A stretch of DNA of 64,000 nt from Bradyrhizobium sp. in8p8. GTDB taxonomy: Bacteria; Pseudomonadota; Alphaproteobacteria; Rhizobiales; Xanthobacteraceae. The DNA is taken from NCBI RefSeq assembly GCF_000426845.1, contig NZ_AUGD01000004.1:186001-250000 (forward strand), in the 5' to 3' direction. Each line of letters opens with the position of its first letter. Position 1 is the stretch's first letter. The notes under the pieces are model-generated. The model saw only the letters and a list, made by a program, of their open reading frames with translations, was not told where the DNA came from and did no database searches. A program made the position numbers and the translations under genes. Shown here piece after piece: positions 26,950 through 36,671 of this stretch.

Positions 26950-27804
26950 ATGAGGATGTCGATGGGTCGGGTGGGCCGGCAATTGCTGGGATTGGCCACC
27001 ATCTTCGTGGCGGTGGCTGGCATCATGCTGGCGACGGGTGGTGCGGCATTCGCCGAGCTCGGGCAGCCGGCGCCGTGGGAGTGGACGCTGCAGCAGTCCG
27101 GTTCCCCGGTGATGGACAACATCATCTGGTTCCACAACTTCCTGTTCGTGCTGATCACCCTGATCACACTGTTTGTCCTGGCGCTGCTCGTCATCGTGGT
27201 GGTCAAGTTCAACGCGCGGGCCAATCCGGTGCCGTCGCGGACCACCCATAACACGCTGATCGAGGTGGCCTGGACACTGGTTCCGGTGCTCATCTTGGTC
27301 GGCATCTCGGTGCCGTCGTTCCGGCTTCTGTTCCTGGAGCTCGACGTGCCGAAGGCCGACCTGACCATCAAGGCGACCGGCAAGCAGTGGTACTGGTCCT
27401 ATGCCTATCCTGATAACGGCAAATTCGAGTTCGACTCGCTGATGGCGCAGGACAAGCAACCCCGCCTGCTCGGCGTCGACAACGAGATGGTGGTGCCGGT
27501 CAACAAGGTGATTCGGGTCCAGACGACCGGCGCCGATGTCATCCACGCCTTTGCGGTGCCGGCTTTCGGCGTCAAGATCGATGCCATTCCCGGCCGCCTG
27601 AACGAGACCTGGTTCAAGGCCACCAAGACCGGCATGTACTACGGTCAGTGCTCGGAGCTTTGCGGCAAGGACCACGCCTTCATGCCGATCGCCGTGCGAG
27701 TGGTGAGCGATCAGGAGTTCGCCTCCTGGGTCGAAGCGGCGAAGAAGAAATATGCGAGCGGCGGCACCAGCACCTACGCCTCCGCTGCTGGCCCGACGCA
27801 GTAG
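26950..27804 (+). CDS. coxB: Cytochrome c oxidase subunit II (aa3)
   Basis: A 284-residue subunit II. It has an N-terminal signal segment (to about residue 35), two transmembrane helices (about 57-86 and 103-130), and a periplasmic cupredoxin domain with the full binuclear CuA site: H199, C234, E236, C238, H242 and M245. It accepts electrons from cytochrome c and passes them to subunit I. The KQWYWSYAYPD aromatic entry patch is intact. It is the first gene of the cluster coxB-coxA-ctaB-coxF-ctaG-coxC. A FixK-type box lies upstream. Confidence 0.97.
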   Translation: MRMSMGRVGRQLLGLATIFVAVAGIMLATGGAAFAELGQPAPWEWTLQQSGSPVMDNIIWFHNFLFVLITLITLFVLALLVIVVVKFNARANPVPSRTTHNTLIEVAWTLVPVLILVGISVPSFRLLFLELDVPKADLTIKATGKQWYWSYAYPDNGKFEFDSLMAQDKQPRLLGVDNEMVVPVNKVIRVQTTGADVIHAFAVPAFGVKIDAIPGRLNETWFKATKTGMYYGQCSELCGKDHAFMPIAVRVVSDQEFASWVEAAKKKYASGGTSTYASAAGPTQ

Positions 27805-27815
27805 GCGTCGGGTGA

Positions 27816-29516
<1,701 letters not shown>

Positions 29517-29526
29517 GCCATCTCCC

Positions 29527-29549
29527 GCGGCGCCCGTGACGGGCGCCGC
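29527..29549 (+). other. Perfect GC hairpin between coxA and ctaB
   Basis: GCGGCGCCCG (29527-29536) and CGGGCGCCGC (29540-29549) form a 10-bp stem with a 3-base loop 10 bases after coxA. No T-run follows, so it is not a normal terminator. It could be a processing or stabilising element that sets different expression of coxBA and the assembly genes. Confidence 0.55.
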
Positions 29550-29577
29550 GGCGCTATAACGAAGCGAGTAGATCTAA

Positions 29578-30522
29578 GTGTCCGTCCTCGACCAGAACGC
29601 CATCGACATCAATCCCCGCATCTCCGAAGCGGAGGTTGGCGATTATATCGCGCTGCTCAAGCCGCGGGTGATGTCCCTGGTGATCTTCACCGCGCTGGTC
29701 GGGATGGCGATGGCGCCAGGGCACTTTCACCCGGTGCTGGCGATCACCTCTCTGCTCTGCATCGCGGTCGGTGCCGGCGCCTCCGGGGCGCTCAACATGG
29801 CGCTGGAGGGCGACATCGACGCCAAGATGTCGCGCACGGCAAACCGCCCGATCCCGCGCGGCCGCATCACACGTCCCGAAGCCATGGCGTTCGGCACGAC
29901 GCTCGCCTTCTTCTCGGTGATGACGCTCGGCATCCTCGTCAATTGGGTCGCGGGCGCGCTGCTCGCCTTCACCATCTTCTTCTACGTCGTGATCTACACG
30001 ATCGGCTTGAAACGCTGGACCGCGCAGAACATCGTGATCGGCGGCGCCGCCGGCGCGCTGCCGCCGGTGGTGGCCTGGGCTTCGGTCACGGGCACGGTCG
30101 ATGTCGAACCGCTGCTGCTGTTCGCCATCATCTTCTTCTGGACCCCGCCGCATTTCTGGGCGCTGGCGCTGTTTCGTTCCGACGACTACGCGCGCGCCGG
30201 CATTCCGATGCTGCCCAACGTCGCCGGTCCCGACGCGACGCGGCTCCAGATCCTGCTCTACACCGTCGTGCTGATCGCGGTCGCCGCGGCGCCATGGGCG
30301 CTTGGCTATTTCGACGCCGTCTACGGCATCGTCTCGCTGATCCTGGGGGCTGGCATGCTGGTGCTCGCGATCAACGTCTACCTGCGTCGCGAACGCAGCC
30401 AGTCGCTGCGCGCGACCCGCAAGCTGTTTGCATTCTCGATCCTGTATCTGTTCGCGCTGTTCGCGACCTTGCTGGCCGAGGTCGTGTACCGGGCGCTCGT
30501 GCCGATGGCAGGGGGCGCATGA
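29578..30522 (+). CDS. ctaB: Haem o synthase (protohaem IX farnesyltransferase)
   Basis: A 314-residue UbiA-family membrane prenyltransferase with about eight to nine hydrophobic segments. The first Asp-rich site is [15 protein letters not shown] (N-x-x-x-D-x-x-x-D form) with RPIPRGR behind it. The second loop contains [14 protein letters not shown]. It farnesylates haem b to haem o, the precursor of haem a of the neighbouring aa3 oxidase. The start is GTG at 29578. Its TGA overlaps the next gene start by four bases (30519-30522). Confidence 0.95.
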   Translation: MSVLDQNAIDINPRISEAEVGDYIALLKPRVMSLVIFTALVGMAMAPGHFHPVLAITSLLCIAVGAGASGALNMALEGDIDAKMSRTANRPIPRGRITRPEAMAFGTTLAFFSVMTLGILVNWVAGALLAFTIFFYVVIYTIGLKRWTAQNIVIGGAAGALPPVVAWASVTGTVDVEPLLLFAIIFFWTPPHFWALALFRSDDYARAGIPMLPNVAGPDATRLQILLYTVVLIAVAAAPWALGYFDAVYGIVSLILGAGMLVLAINVYLRRERSQSLRATRKLFAFSILYLFALFATLLAEVVYRALVPMAGGA

Positions 30523-30695
30523 TCACAGCGATGGCCGACAAACCCGAGCCAGACGGAATCGTCCTCACCGAGGCGCAGCGGAAGAGCCGTCGTCAGCGTT
30601 CGATCGCAATCGCGCTCGCGCTCGGCGTGCTCGTGGTGCTGTTCTTCGCCGTCACCATGGTCAAGGGACCGGCGGTACTCGTGCGGCCGATGTAG
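30519..30695 (+). CDS. coxF: CoxF-like small membrane protein
   Basis: A 58-residue peptide with a basic, polar N-terminus and one membrane helix (about residues 29-48, [17 protein letters not shown]). It sits between ctaB and ctaG, the place of CoxF in rhizobial oxidase operons. CoxF is small and poorly characterised and is thought to assist oxidase biogenesis. The ATG at 30519 overlaps the ctaB stop; an internal ATG at 30531 is possible. The naming rests mainly on place, size and topology. Confidence 0.8.
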   Translation: MITAMADKPEPDGIVLTEAQRKSRRQRSIAIALALGVLVVLFFAVTMVKGPAVLVRPM

Positions 30696-30700
30696 GAAAC

Positions 30701-31354
30701 ATGAATCACGAGCCGATCATATCACGGGACGTCAGCGCCAAGCCGGCCGATCGTAAGCCGGCCGGGAGCCGTGCGCTGCGGCGCGATGTGGTGGTGGCTT
30801 CCATCTGCGGCGGCGTGGTCGCGCTGATGGTCGGTGCTTCCTACGCGGCGGTGCCGTTCTACAACTGGTTCTGCCGTGCCACCGGCTTCAACGGCACGAC
30901 GCAGGTTGCGACCTCTGCGCCGGCCTCCGGCCCGATCGCGCGGAAGATATCGGTGCGCTTCGATTCCAACGTCGCGCCCGGCCTGCCCTGGAAGTTCGAG
31001 CCGGAGCAGAGCGAGATCGAGGTCAATATCGGCCAGGTCGTGACCGTCTTCTACACCGTGACCAACCAGGCCGCGCGCACAACGGCCGCGCAGGCCGCGT
31101 ACAATGTCGCGCCGCTGACGGTCGGCTCATATTTCCAGAAGATCAACTGCTTCTGCTTCACCGAGCAGACCATGGCTCCGGGCGAGAAGCGCGAGATGCC
31201 GGTCGTGTTCTACGTCGATCCATCGATCGCCGACGACCGCGAGAATGATGCGTTGAACACCATCACGCTGTCCTACACGTTTTATCCGGTGAGGGATCCG
31301 GTGGTGAAGCCGCTGGCTTCGGGCGAAGGCGACAAGCGCAAGGGAAATCTCTGA
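30701..31354 (+). CDS. ctaG: Cytochrome c oxidase assembly protein CtaG/Cox11
   Basis: A 217-residue copper chaperone that delivers copper to the CuB site of subunit I. An N-terminal membrane helix (about 30-50) is followed by a periplasmic immunoglobulin-like domain. The copper-binding pair C150-F-C152-F lies in [12 protein letters not shown], and the extra cysteine C58 is in FCRATG. Family strands PGLPWKFEP and YFQKINCF are present. The stop of coxF is 5 bases before its ATG, supporting one operon with coxBA and coxC. Confidence 0.95.
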   Translation: MNHEPIISRDVSAKPADRKPAGSRALRRDVVVASICGGVVALMVGASYAAVPFYNWFCRATGFNGTTQVATSAPASGPIARKISVRFDSNVAPGLPWKFEPEQSEIEVNIGQVVTVFYTVTNQAARTTAAQAAYNVAPLTVGSYFQKINCFCFTEQTMAPGEKREMPVVFYVDPSIADDRENDALNTITLSYTFYPVRDPVVKPLASGEGDKRKGNL

Positions 31355-31431
31355 CCGCCGGGCGCGCGCTCGGGATGTCGGAAGCAAGGGGATAAGTGCC
31401 TGCCAGGCACGGGATTGAGGAGAGAGACGGA

Positions 31432-32328
31432 ATGGCTACGGCGCACACCAAGCATCACGACTATCATCTGGTCGATCCCTCTCCCTGGCCGGCGGTCGGC
31501 TCGCTCTCGGCGTTCATCATGGCCGTCGGCGCGGTCGCCTGGATGCACCACATGTTCTCTGCGGCGCCGATCGTGTTCGGCGTCGGTACCGTCGGCGTGC
31601 TCTACACCATGGCGAGCTGGTGGGGGGACGTGATGAAGGAGGCCCAGTACAAGGGCGACCACACCCGCGTCGTGCAGCTGCATCATCGCTACGGCATGAT
31701 CCTCTTCATCGCCTCCGAGGTGATGTTCTTCGTCGCTTGGTTCTGGGCCTATTTCAACGCCGCGCTGTTCCCGGCCGACGCGGTGCAGGCGACCCGCGAC
31801 GCCGTGTTCGGCTGCGGTCTCGGGACCCAGGCTGGCGCCTGCTCGGTCCCCGGCACTTGGCCGCCGAAGGGCATCGAGACTTTCGATCCCTGGCATCTGC
31901 CGCTCCTGAACACGCTGATCCTGCTCACCTCAGGCACCACTGTGACCTGGGCGCACCATGCGCTGCTCGAGAACGACCGCCAGGGCCTGAAATACGGCCT
32001 GATCCTCACGGTCGTACTTGGAGCCCTCTTCACCTGCGTGCAGGCCTACGAGTACAGCCATGCGGCGTTCTCCTTCGCCGGCAACGTCTACGGTGCGACC
32101 TTCTTCATGGCGACGGGCTTCCACGGTTTCCATGTGCTGGTCGGCACCATATTCCTGCTGGTCTGCCTGTTCCGCGCCTATGCCGGCCATTTCACGCCGA
32201 AGCAGCATCTCGGCTTCGAATTCGCCGCCTGGTACTGGCACTTCGTTGACGTGGTCTGGCTGTTCCTGTTCCTTTGCATCTACGTCTGGGGACGCGGCGC
32301 CGAGACCATGGCTCACGCTGCCCACTAA
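31432..32328 (+). CDS. coxC: Cytochrome c oxidase subunit III
   Basis: A 298-residue subunit III with seven expected membrane helices. Typical parts are [17 protein letters not shown] at the start, [24 protein letters not shown] around residues 82-105 containing the conserved Glu, and [13 protein letters not shown] and [19 protein letters not shown] at the end. Subunit III stabilises proton pumping. The start at 32432 minus 1000, that is 31432, has a GAGGAGAGAG ribosome region upstream. It ends the structural part of the oxidase operon and is followed at once by a terminator hairpin. Confidence 0.96.
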   Translation: MATAHTKHHDYHLVDPSPWPAVGSLSAFIMAVGAVAWMHHMFSAAPIVFGVGTVGVLYTMASWWGDVMKEAQYKGDHTRVVQLHHRYGMILFIASEVMFFVAWFWAYFNAALFPADAVQATRDAVFGCGLGTQAGACSVPGTWPPKGIETFDPWHLPLLNTLILLTSGTTVTWAHHALLENDRQGLKYGLILTVVLGALFTCVQAYEYSHAAFSFAGNVYGATFFMATGFHGFHVLVGTIFLLVCLFRAYAGHFTPKQHLGFEFAAWYWHFVDVVWLFLFLCIYVWGRGAETMAHAAH

Positions 32329-32347
32329 GCCAGATTGAACGACCAGA

Positions 32348-32373
32348 AAGGGCGGCCGCAGGGCCGCCCTTTC
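32348..32373 (+). terminator. Terminator after coxC
   Basis: AAGGGCGGCC (32348-32357) pairs with GGCCGCCCTT (32362-32371) around a GCAG loop, followed by a short T-run. It begins 20 bases after coxC and separates it from DUF983-surf1. The stem is the same as that of the pckA terminator at 601-628. Confidence 0.75.
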
Positions 32374-32424
32374 GCGTTCCGGCCGCCGGAAGTTTCGGCC
32401 GAAAGTGTGATAGAGTCCACCATC

Positions 32425-32826
32425 ATGAACGACACCGCCGGCACCTCCCCGTCCGAAACCACCGTCCTGCAGAGCGCGATGCGCGGGCTTGCCTGCAAGT
32501 GCCCGCGCTGTGGCCAGGGCAAGCTTTATGCGGGCTTCCTGACGCTCGCCCCCGCTTGCGACCGTTGCGGTCTCGACTACGCCTTCATCGATACCGGAGA
32601 TGGCCCGGCAATCTTCATTATCATGCTCGCCGGCGCCATCGTCGTCGGCTGCGCGCTCGTCGTCGAGGTCAAGTACCAGCCGCCGTTCTGGCTCCATGCG
32701 GCGCTCTGGCTGCCGCTGATCCTCGCCACCACGCTGCTGCCGCTGCGTGCGATGAAATCGCTGCTGATCGCGCTGCAATTCCACCACAAGGCGGCGCCCG
32801 GCCGGCTGGTTGATCGCGCGAAATGA
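32425..32826 (+). CDS. DUF983 family protein
   Basis: A 133-residue protein with an N-terminal zinc-ribbon-like pair (CPRCGQG at about residues 28-34 and CDRCGLD at about 48-54) followed by two membrane helices (about 64-85 and 92-113). DUF983 proteins are found in alphaproteobacteria inside cytochrome oxidase clusters, as here between coxC and surf1. That suggests a role in oxidase assembly or metal handling, but none is proved to my knowledge. Its TGA overlaps the surf1 ATG by four bases. Confidence 0.88.
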   Translation: MNDTAGTSPSETTVLQSAMRGLACKCPRCGQGKLYAGFLTLAPACDRCGLDYAFIDTGDGPAIFIIMLAGAIVVGCALVVEVKYQPPFWLHAALWLPLILATTLLPLRAMKSLLIALQFHHKAAPGRLVDRAK

Positions 32827-33575
32827 ACGAGGCCGCGCGCAAGGGCCGCGTGGCCGGCTTCGCGCTGTTCACGCTGTTCCTGACAGCCGTGTGCGTCGCG
32901 CTCGGTGTCTGGCAGTTGCAGCGTCGGACAGCCAAGCACGAGCTGATTGCGGCCCTCACCGAGCGGCTTGCGGCGGCACCCGGCGCGCTGCCTTTGCCGG
33001 TGCTATGGTCTGGTCTCAATCCCGCCCGCGACGAATTCCGGCGCGTCAGCTTCACGGCGACGTATGCGCCGCTGCCCGATGCGATGGTCTATTCCGCGGG
33101 CTCCGCGGTGCGCAAGGACGCCTCCGGCCCCGGCACCTGGGCGTTCCTGCCGGCGCGGCTTCCGAGCGGCGAGACCGTCGTGATCGATGCGGGCTTTATC
33201 GAGAACACGATGCAGGATCGCGATGTCGAGGATCGTGCGGTGAAGAAGCTCGTCACGGGTGAGCCGGTCACGCTCACCGGCTACCTGCGCTTTCCCGAGG
33301 CGCCAGGCTGGCTGACGCCGGGGGAGAATCGCGCCAAGCGGCTCTGGTTCGTGCGCGATCATCTGGCAATGGCAAGCGCGCTCGGCTGGGGCGCTGTTGC
33401 GCCGTTCTATGTTGACCTCGAGCAGCCAGCACCTGCGAATGGCATTCCGCGTCCGGGGCCGCTCGTCGTGAATCTGAAGGACGATCACCTGCAATACGCC
33501 ATCACCTGGTTCACGCTTGCGGGCGCCGTGCTGATCGCCTTCGCCGTGTGGGCAAGAGGCCGCCGGCGGAGCTGA
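32823..33575 (+). CDS. surf1: SURF1 family cytochrome oxidase biogenesis protein
   Basis: A 250-residue protein with the SURF1 layout: an N-terminal membrane helix (about 10-28) followed at once by GVWQLQRRTAKHELI, a long periplasmic domain, and a C-terminal helix (about 225-243). The late signature NLKDDHLQYAITWF is present. SURF1 helps place haem a into subunit I. Translational coupling with DUF983 and the upstream oxidase genes support this job. Confidence 0.95.
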   Translation: MNEAARKGRVAGFALFTLFLTAVCVALGVWQLQRRTAKHELIAALTERLAAAPGALPLPVLWSGLNPARDEFRRVSFTATYAPLPDAMVYSAGSAVRKDASGPGTWAFLPARLPSGETVVIDAGFIENTMQDRDVEDRAVKKLVTGEPVTLTGYLRFPEAPGWLTPGENRAKRLWFVRDHLAMASALGWGAVAPFYVDLEQPAPANGIPRPGPLVVNLKDDHLQYAITWFTLAGAVLIAFAVWARGRRRS

Positions 33576-33691
33576 GCTCATCCGAAGATTTTCCGTGGAA
33601 CCCGGTATCGCCCGGGGTTTATTATTCAGCGCACATTCACGAGTGTGGTCCCAAGCCGCCGCCGATTCTTCGCGGCAGACAGGATTGCGGC

Positions 33692-34069
33692 GTGAGCGAC
33701 TTCGATCAGATGGGAATTGTCGTCGACTGGGTGGACGCCTGCCGGAAGGGCGACCTCATGACGTTGCTCGGCCTCTACGCGGATGACGCCCAGGCCGAAT
33801 GTACGTGTAACGGCACCCAGCGCTATAGCGGTCGAAGCGAGCTCGAGGCGTATTGGCAGCCGCGGCTCAGCACTTTCTCGGCGGCGGGTTTCGGGCTTGA
33901 GGAGATTCATCCGGCACCCGACGGCGTCGACCTCGAATACTCCGTTGCCGGCGCGTTGCGCATTCACGTCTCGTTCCGCTTCAGCCCGGAAGGCAAGATC
34001 CGCAGCACGCTGTGCGAACCGGCGCTGCAGAACGTGCGAGATGGCTGCTGGTGCCGGCTGGCCTCATGA
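33692..34069 (+). CDS. SnoaL-like/NTF2-fold protein
   Basis: A 125-residue protein starting with GTG at 33692, which is favoured because the NTF2-like domain begins there (VVDWVDACRKGDLMTLLGLYADDAQAEC). RYSGRSELEAYWQPRL and a C-terminal half of antiparallel strands follow. The fold is that of SnoaL-like proteins, which bind small ligands or act as isomerases or hydrolases; function unknown. Five cysteines (ECTC and DGCWC among them) are more than usual. It is convergent with the histidine kinase gene and overlaps its end by six bases. A longer frame upstream to 33548 overlaps surf1 and is unlikely. Confidence 0.7.
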   Translation: MSDFDQMGIVVDWVDACRKGDLMTLLGLYADDAQAECTCNGTQRYSGRSELEAYWQPRLSTFSAAGFGLEEIHPAPDGVDLEYSVAGALRIHVSFRFSPEGKIRSTLCEPALQNVRDGCWCRLAS

Positions 34070-35419
34070 CGCCGGGTCCCGACTTGCCTTAGCCGGAAGG
34101 CGGCAGCGCACATAAGTCCGTTCGTTCATGCGCAGCAGGGACAGCGATCCGCTGAGCGCGCGCACGCGCTCTTGCATGCCGGTCAGGCCCCGGCCGAAGA
34201 CGTTGCCGGCCGGAAAACCGGCGCCATCGTCGGAAATCTCGATGACGACCGTCTCACCGGTGACGATCGCCTGCACATGGGCGCTGCCTGCCTTGGCGTG
34301 GCGTAGCACATTGGTCAGTGCCTCCTGTGTCACCCGATAGACGGTCTGTGCCGACGGCCCCTCGATCACGTTCAGGTCCGGGTCGATCGTGTCCGTCAGG
34401 ACGATATGCGGCGCCTGCTTGCGAAAGTTCCGAAGCAGCGTCTGCACGCTGGTCGAAAGGCCCAGTTCCTCGATGTAGAGCGGTCGGAGCCGGTCGAGGA
34501 TACGGCGGTTGGTTTGCTGGAGTGCCTCGACCGATTGCAGCAGATCCTGCGCCGGGTTGCCGAGATTTCCCACGGGCGGTGAGGCCTCGACGAGCGCGAT
34601 CGTGCCCGCGCGGATGCTGAACAGCAGCGGCCCGAGTTCGTCGTGCAATTCGCGGGCGAGATCGCGTCGCTCGTCGTCCTGGAGCGACACCAGGCGGTGC
34701 ATCAGATCGCGATTGTCCCGGCTCAATTGCGCCAGCGTTGCAGCGAGCGCATTCGCCTCTTCGCAGCCCTGCCGGATCTCCGGCGGCCCCCTGACCGGAA
34801 TCGGCCTGGTGTAGTCGCCCTGTCGTATTCGCGTGAGACCTTCGCCGAGATCCTGCATGGGGCGCAGGGCAGATCCCGACAAGACGTAGGCGATCGTGCC
34901 GGTAAGAGCCATCAGCACGGCCACCAGGCCGGTGAACGCCAGAAAGCCGATCCACTTCTCGAACAGATCGGCCGACATGTCCGACAGGAAGACGATGTCG
35001 CCGACACGTTGGCCATCGATCATGACCGGGGATGCCGCGTCGATTTCGGGAATGGCGAGAAGGCGGATGAACCATTGCGGCACGCCATGCGACTTGCGCG
35101 AGTCGTCCTTCGGTGACGGCGTGGGACCTGCTCCCAGGGCACGGAATTGAATATCCGAGGAGGTGTCCAAGGAATGGACAAAGGCGTCGAGCGTCTGCCG
35201 CGGATTGTCCGATGCACGCAAGGTGTTGTTGAGCGCGGTGGCGATGGCCTGGATCGATCGCCTTCCCGGCTCGCGTTCCTCGGCCAGCTGGCCCGTTGCG
35301 AATATCTGGAGCAGCACGCCGCCCAGGATCAGCACCGCCAGGAAGCTCGCGCCGAGCGGAAGAAACAGTTGCGTCCTGAACGAGAGTCGCTGCCACATTA
35401 GGTCAATTCTAACGCGCAT
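34064..35419 (-). CDS. Sensor histidine kinase, NarX/HisKA_3 type
   Basis: A 451-residue membrane kinase. A transmembrane helix at about 17-38 and another at about 160-185 enclose a periplasmic sensing region of 120 residues. A HAMP-like linker (SGSALRPMQDLGEGL) follows. The dimerisation box has the phospho-His near residue 259 in DLARELHDELG. The HATPase domain contains QEALTNVLRHAKA and DDGAGF. It is divergent from a LuxR-type response regulator 65 bases away, surely its partner. ATG at 35419 is used; an in-frame ATG 21 bases later is possible. The signal is unknown. Confidence 0.92.
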   Translation of the reverse strand: MRVRIDLMWQRLSFRTQLFLPLGASFLAVLILGGVLLQIFATGQLAEEREPGRRSIQAIATALNNTLRASDNPRQTLDAFVHSLDTSSDIQFRALGAGPTPSPKDDSRKSHGVPQWFIRLLAIPEIDAASPVMIDGQRVGDIVFLSDMSADLFEKWIGFLAFTGLVAVLMALTGTIAYVLSGSALRPMQDLGEGLTRIRQGDYTRPIPVRGPPEIRQGCEEANALAATLAQLSRDNRDLMHRLVSLQDDERRDLARELHDELGPLLFSIRAGTIALVEASPPVGNLGNPAQDLLQSVEALQQTNRRILDRLRPLYIEELGLSTSVQTLLRNFRKQAPHIVLTDTIDPDLNVIEGPSAQTVYRVTQEALTNVLRHAKAGSAHVQAIVTGETVVIEISDDGAGFPAGNVFGRGLTGMQERVRALSGSLSLLRMNERTYVRCRLPAKASRDPAS

Positions 35420-35484
35420 CGGCGGAATTTACTCTTTCCATTTCTTCCCGTCGGTCTATGAGTCGAAAAACGAGAGAGTGCGCG

Positions 35485-36129
35485 ATGCAAGATACCGCCA
35501 AGCTGGCGACCAGGGTCCTGATCGTCGACGACCATCCCGTGGTGCTGTCCGGTTGCCGGACCTTGTTCGCTTCCGACCAGTCGATACGCATTGACGAAGC
35601 GACCGATGCCAAATCCGGGCATCGCGCCTATGTCAGCAAGCGGCCCGACGTCACCGTGATCGACATCAGCCTGCCCGATGTCTCCGGCTTCGAGCTGATG
35701 CGACGGATCCGCAAGGACGATCCCGCCGCCAAGATCATCATGTTCAGCATGAACGACGATCCCGCCTTCGTGGTGCGCGCCGTGGAGCTTGGGGCCCAGG
35801 GCTACGTCTCCAAGGGCGATGATCCCAGGCTCCTGCTAAAAGCGGTGCGCAAGGTGGTCGCGGGGGACAATTTCATCTCGCCGCAGCTTGCGGAAGCCGT
35901 CACGTTTTCCGGCGCGGCAATCAAGGCCAATCCGGCCTCGCAGATGACGCCGCGGGAGCTCGAAATTCTCCGCCTGCTCGGACGCGGCGACAAGATCGTC
36001 GAGGTCGCCGAGGCGCTCGGCATCTCCTACAAGACCGTCGCCAACACCACGTCTCTGCTCAAGCAGAAGCTGGGCGCCAAAAATCACTCCGACCTGATTC
36101 GGATTGCCGTGGAAATCGGGATGAACTGA
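35485..36129 (+). CDS. NarL/LuxR-type response regulator
   Basis: A 214-residue regulator with a receiver domain (residues 8-125, VLIVDDHPVVL, phospho-acceptor Asp60 in VIDISLPD, Lys of FVVRAVELGAQGYVSKG). A C-terminal LuxR helix-turn-helix follows (about 150-205, TPRELEILRLLGRGDKIVEVAEALGIS). It pairs with the divergent HisKA_3 kinase. The ATG at 35485 is chosen; a longer form starts at 35458. The regulon cannot be read directly, but it stands between the oxidase cluster and thrC, so oxidase or respiration control is possible. Confidence 0.92.
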   Translation: MQDTAKLATRVLIVDDHPVVLSGCRTLFASDQSIRIDEATDAKSGHRAYVSKRPDVTVIDISLPDVSGFELMRRIRKDDPAAKIIMFSMNDDPAFVVRAVELGAQGYVSKGDDPRLLLKAVRKVVAGDNFISPQLAEAVTFSGAAIKANPASQMTPRELEILRLLGRGDKIVEVAEALGISYKTVANTTSLLKQKLGAKNHSDLIRIAVEIGMN

Positions 36130-36671
36130 GCTTCCGCCCAGCGACCGAACCGGCTGCTCCAGGATGCAGCGGTTCGGTCGACGGATCGACGCCGCCGTTG
36201 GCCGGGCAATGCATGGGCAACGGGCTGACACCCATCCGCAAACACAATGGGCCGAGGCTGCATTCGTTCCTGCGAGAGGAAAACTTTTCGGGAAAAAATG
36301 GTATTTCCTGTCGAGCCTCGCCGCGTGTGAAGTCCTTGTGCCTTGGGATGCCTCGGGAAAAATAGGAACATTCTTCGGCGCGCGCGATTTGGCTCTTGAC
36401 GATTTCGTGACAGGCGAGGAAAGCTCGCCGAAACGGTCGGCGGTCATCGACCCCGGACAGGCAACCGGTCTGCACACAACGACAGACCTTCCAAGAGAAG
36501 GGCTGCGGCAATGCCGCAGCCCTTTTTCGCTGGGCGAGGGTGGGCCGGAAGCGGTTTGCCGATGCCGCAAAACGCTTTATGGTGGGCGAGCCTCTGGCTT
36601 TGAACAAGTAACTTCGTAAAATCAAAGGCTTAGGCGTCGGGTTGCGGCCCGGCCGGCCTTTGGAGGGCAGT
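36130..36671. other. 542-base intergenic region with an isolated terminator
   Basis: Between the response regulator and thrC. The part at 36280-36375 is markedly A-rich. A perfect 12-bp terminator lies at 36498-36527, 370 bases after the regulator stop, too far to be a simple end of that transcript. No coding frame has family support. A small RNA ending at the terminator is possible. Confidence 0.45.
36498..36527 (+). terminator. Strong Rho-independent terminator
   Basis: AAGGGCTGCGGC (36498-36509) and GCCGCAGCCCTT (36513-36524) form a perfect 12-bp stem with a 3-base loop followed by T's. It has no directly adjacent upstream gene. Confidence 0.85.

Noticed and set aside
36164..36619. 151-residue frame between the response regulator and thrC
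   Set aside because: It runs through a clear transcription terminator and has no family character.
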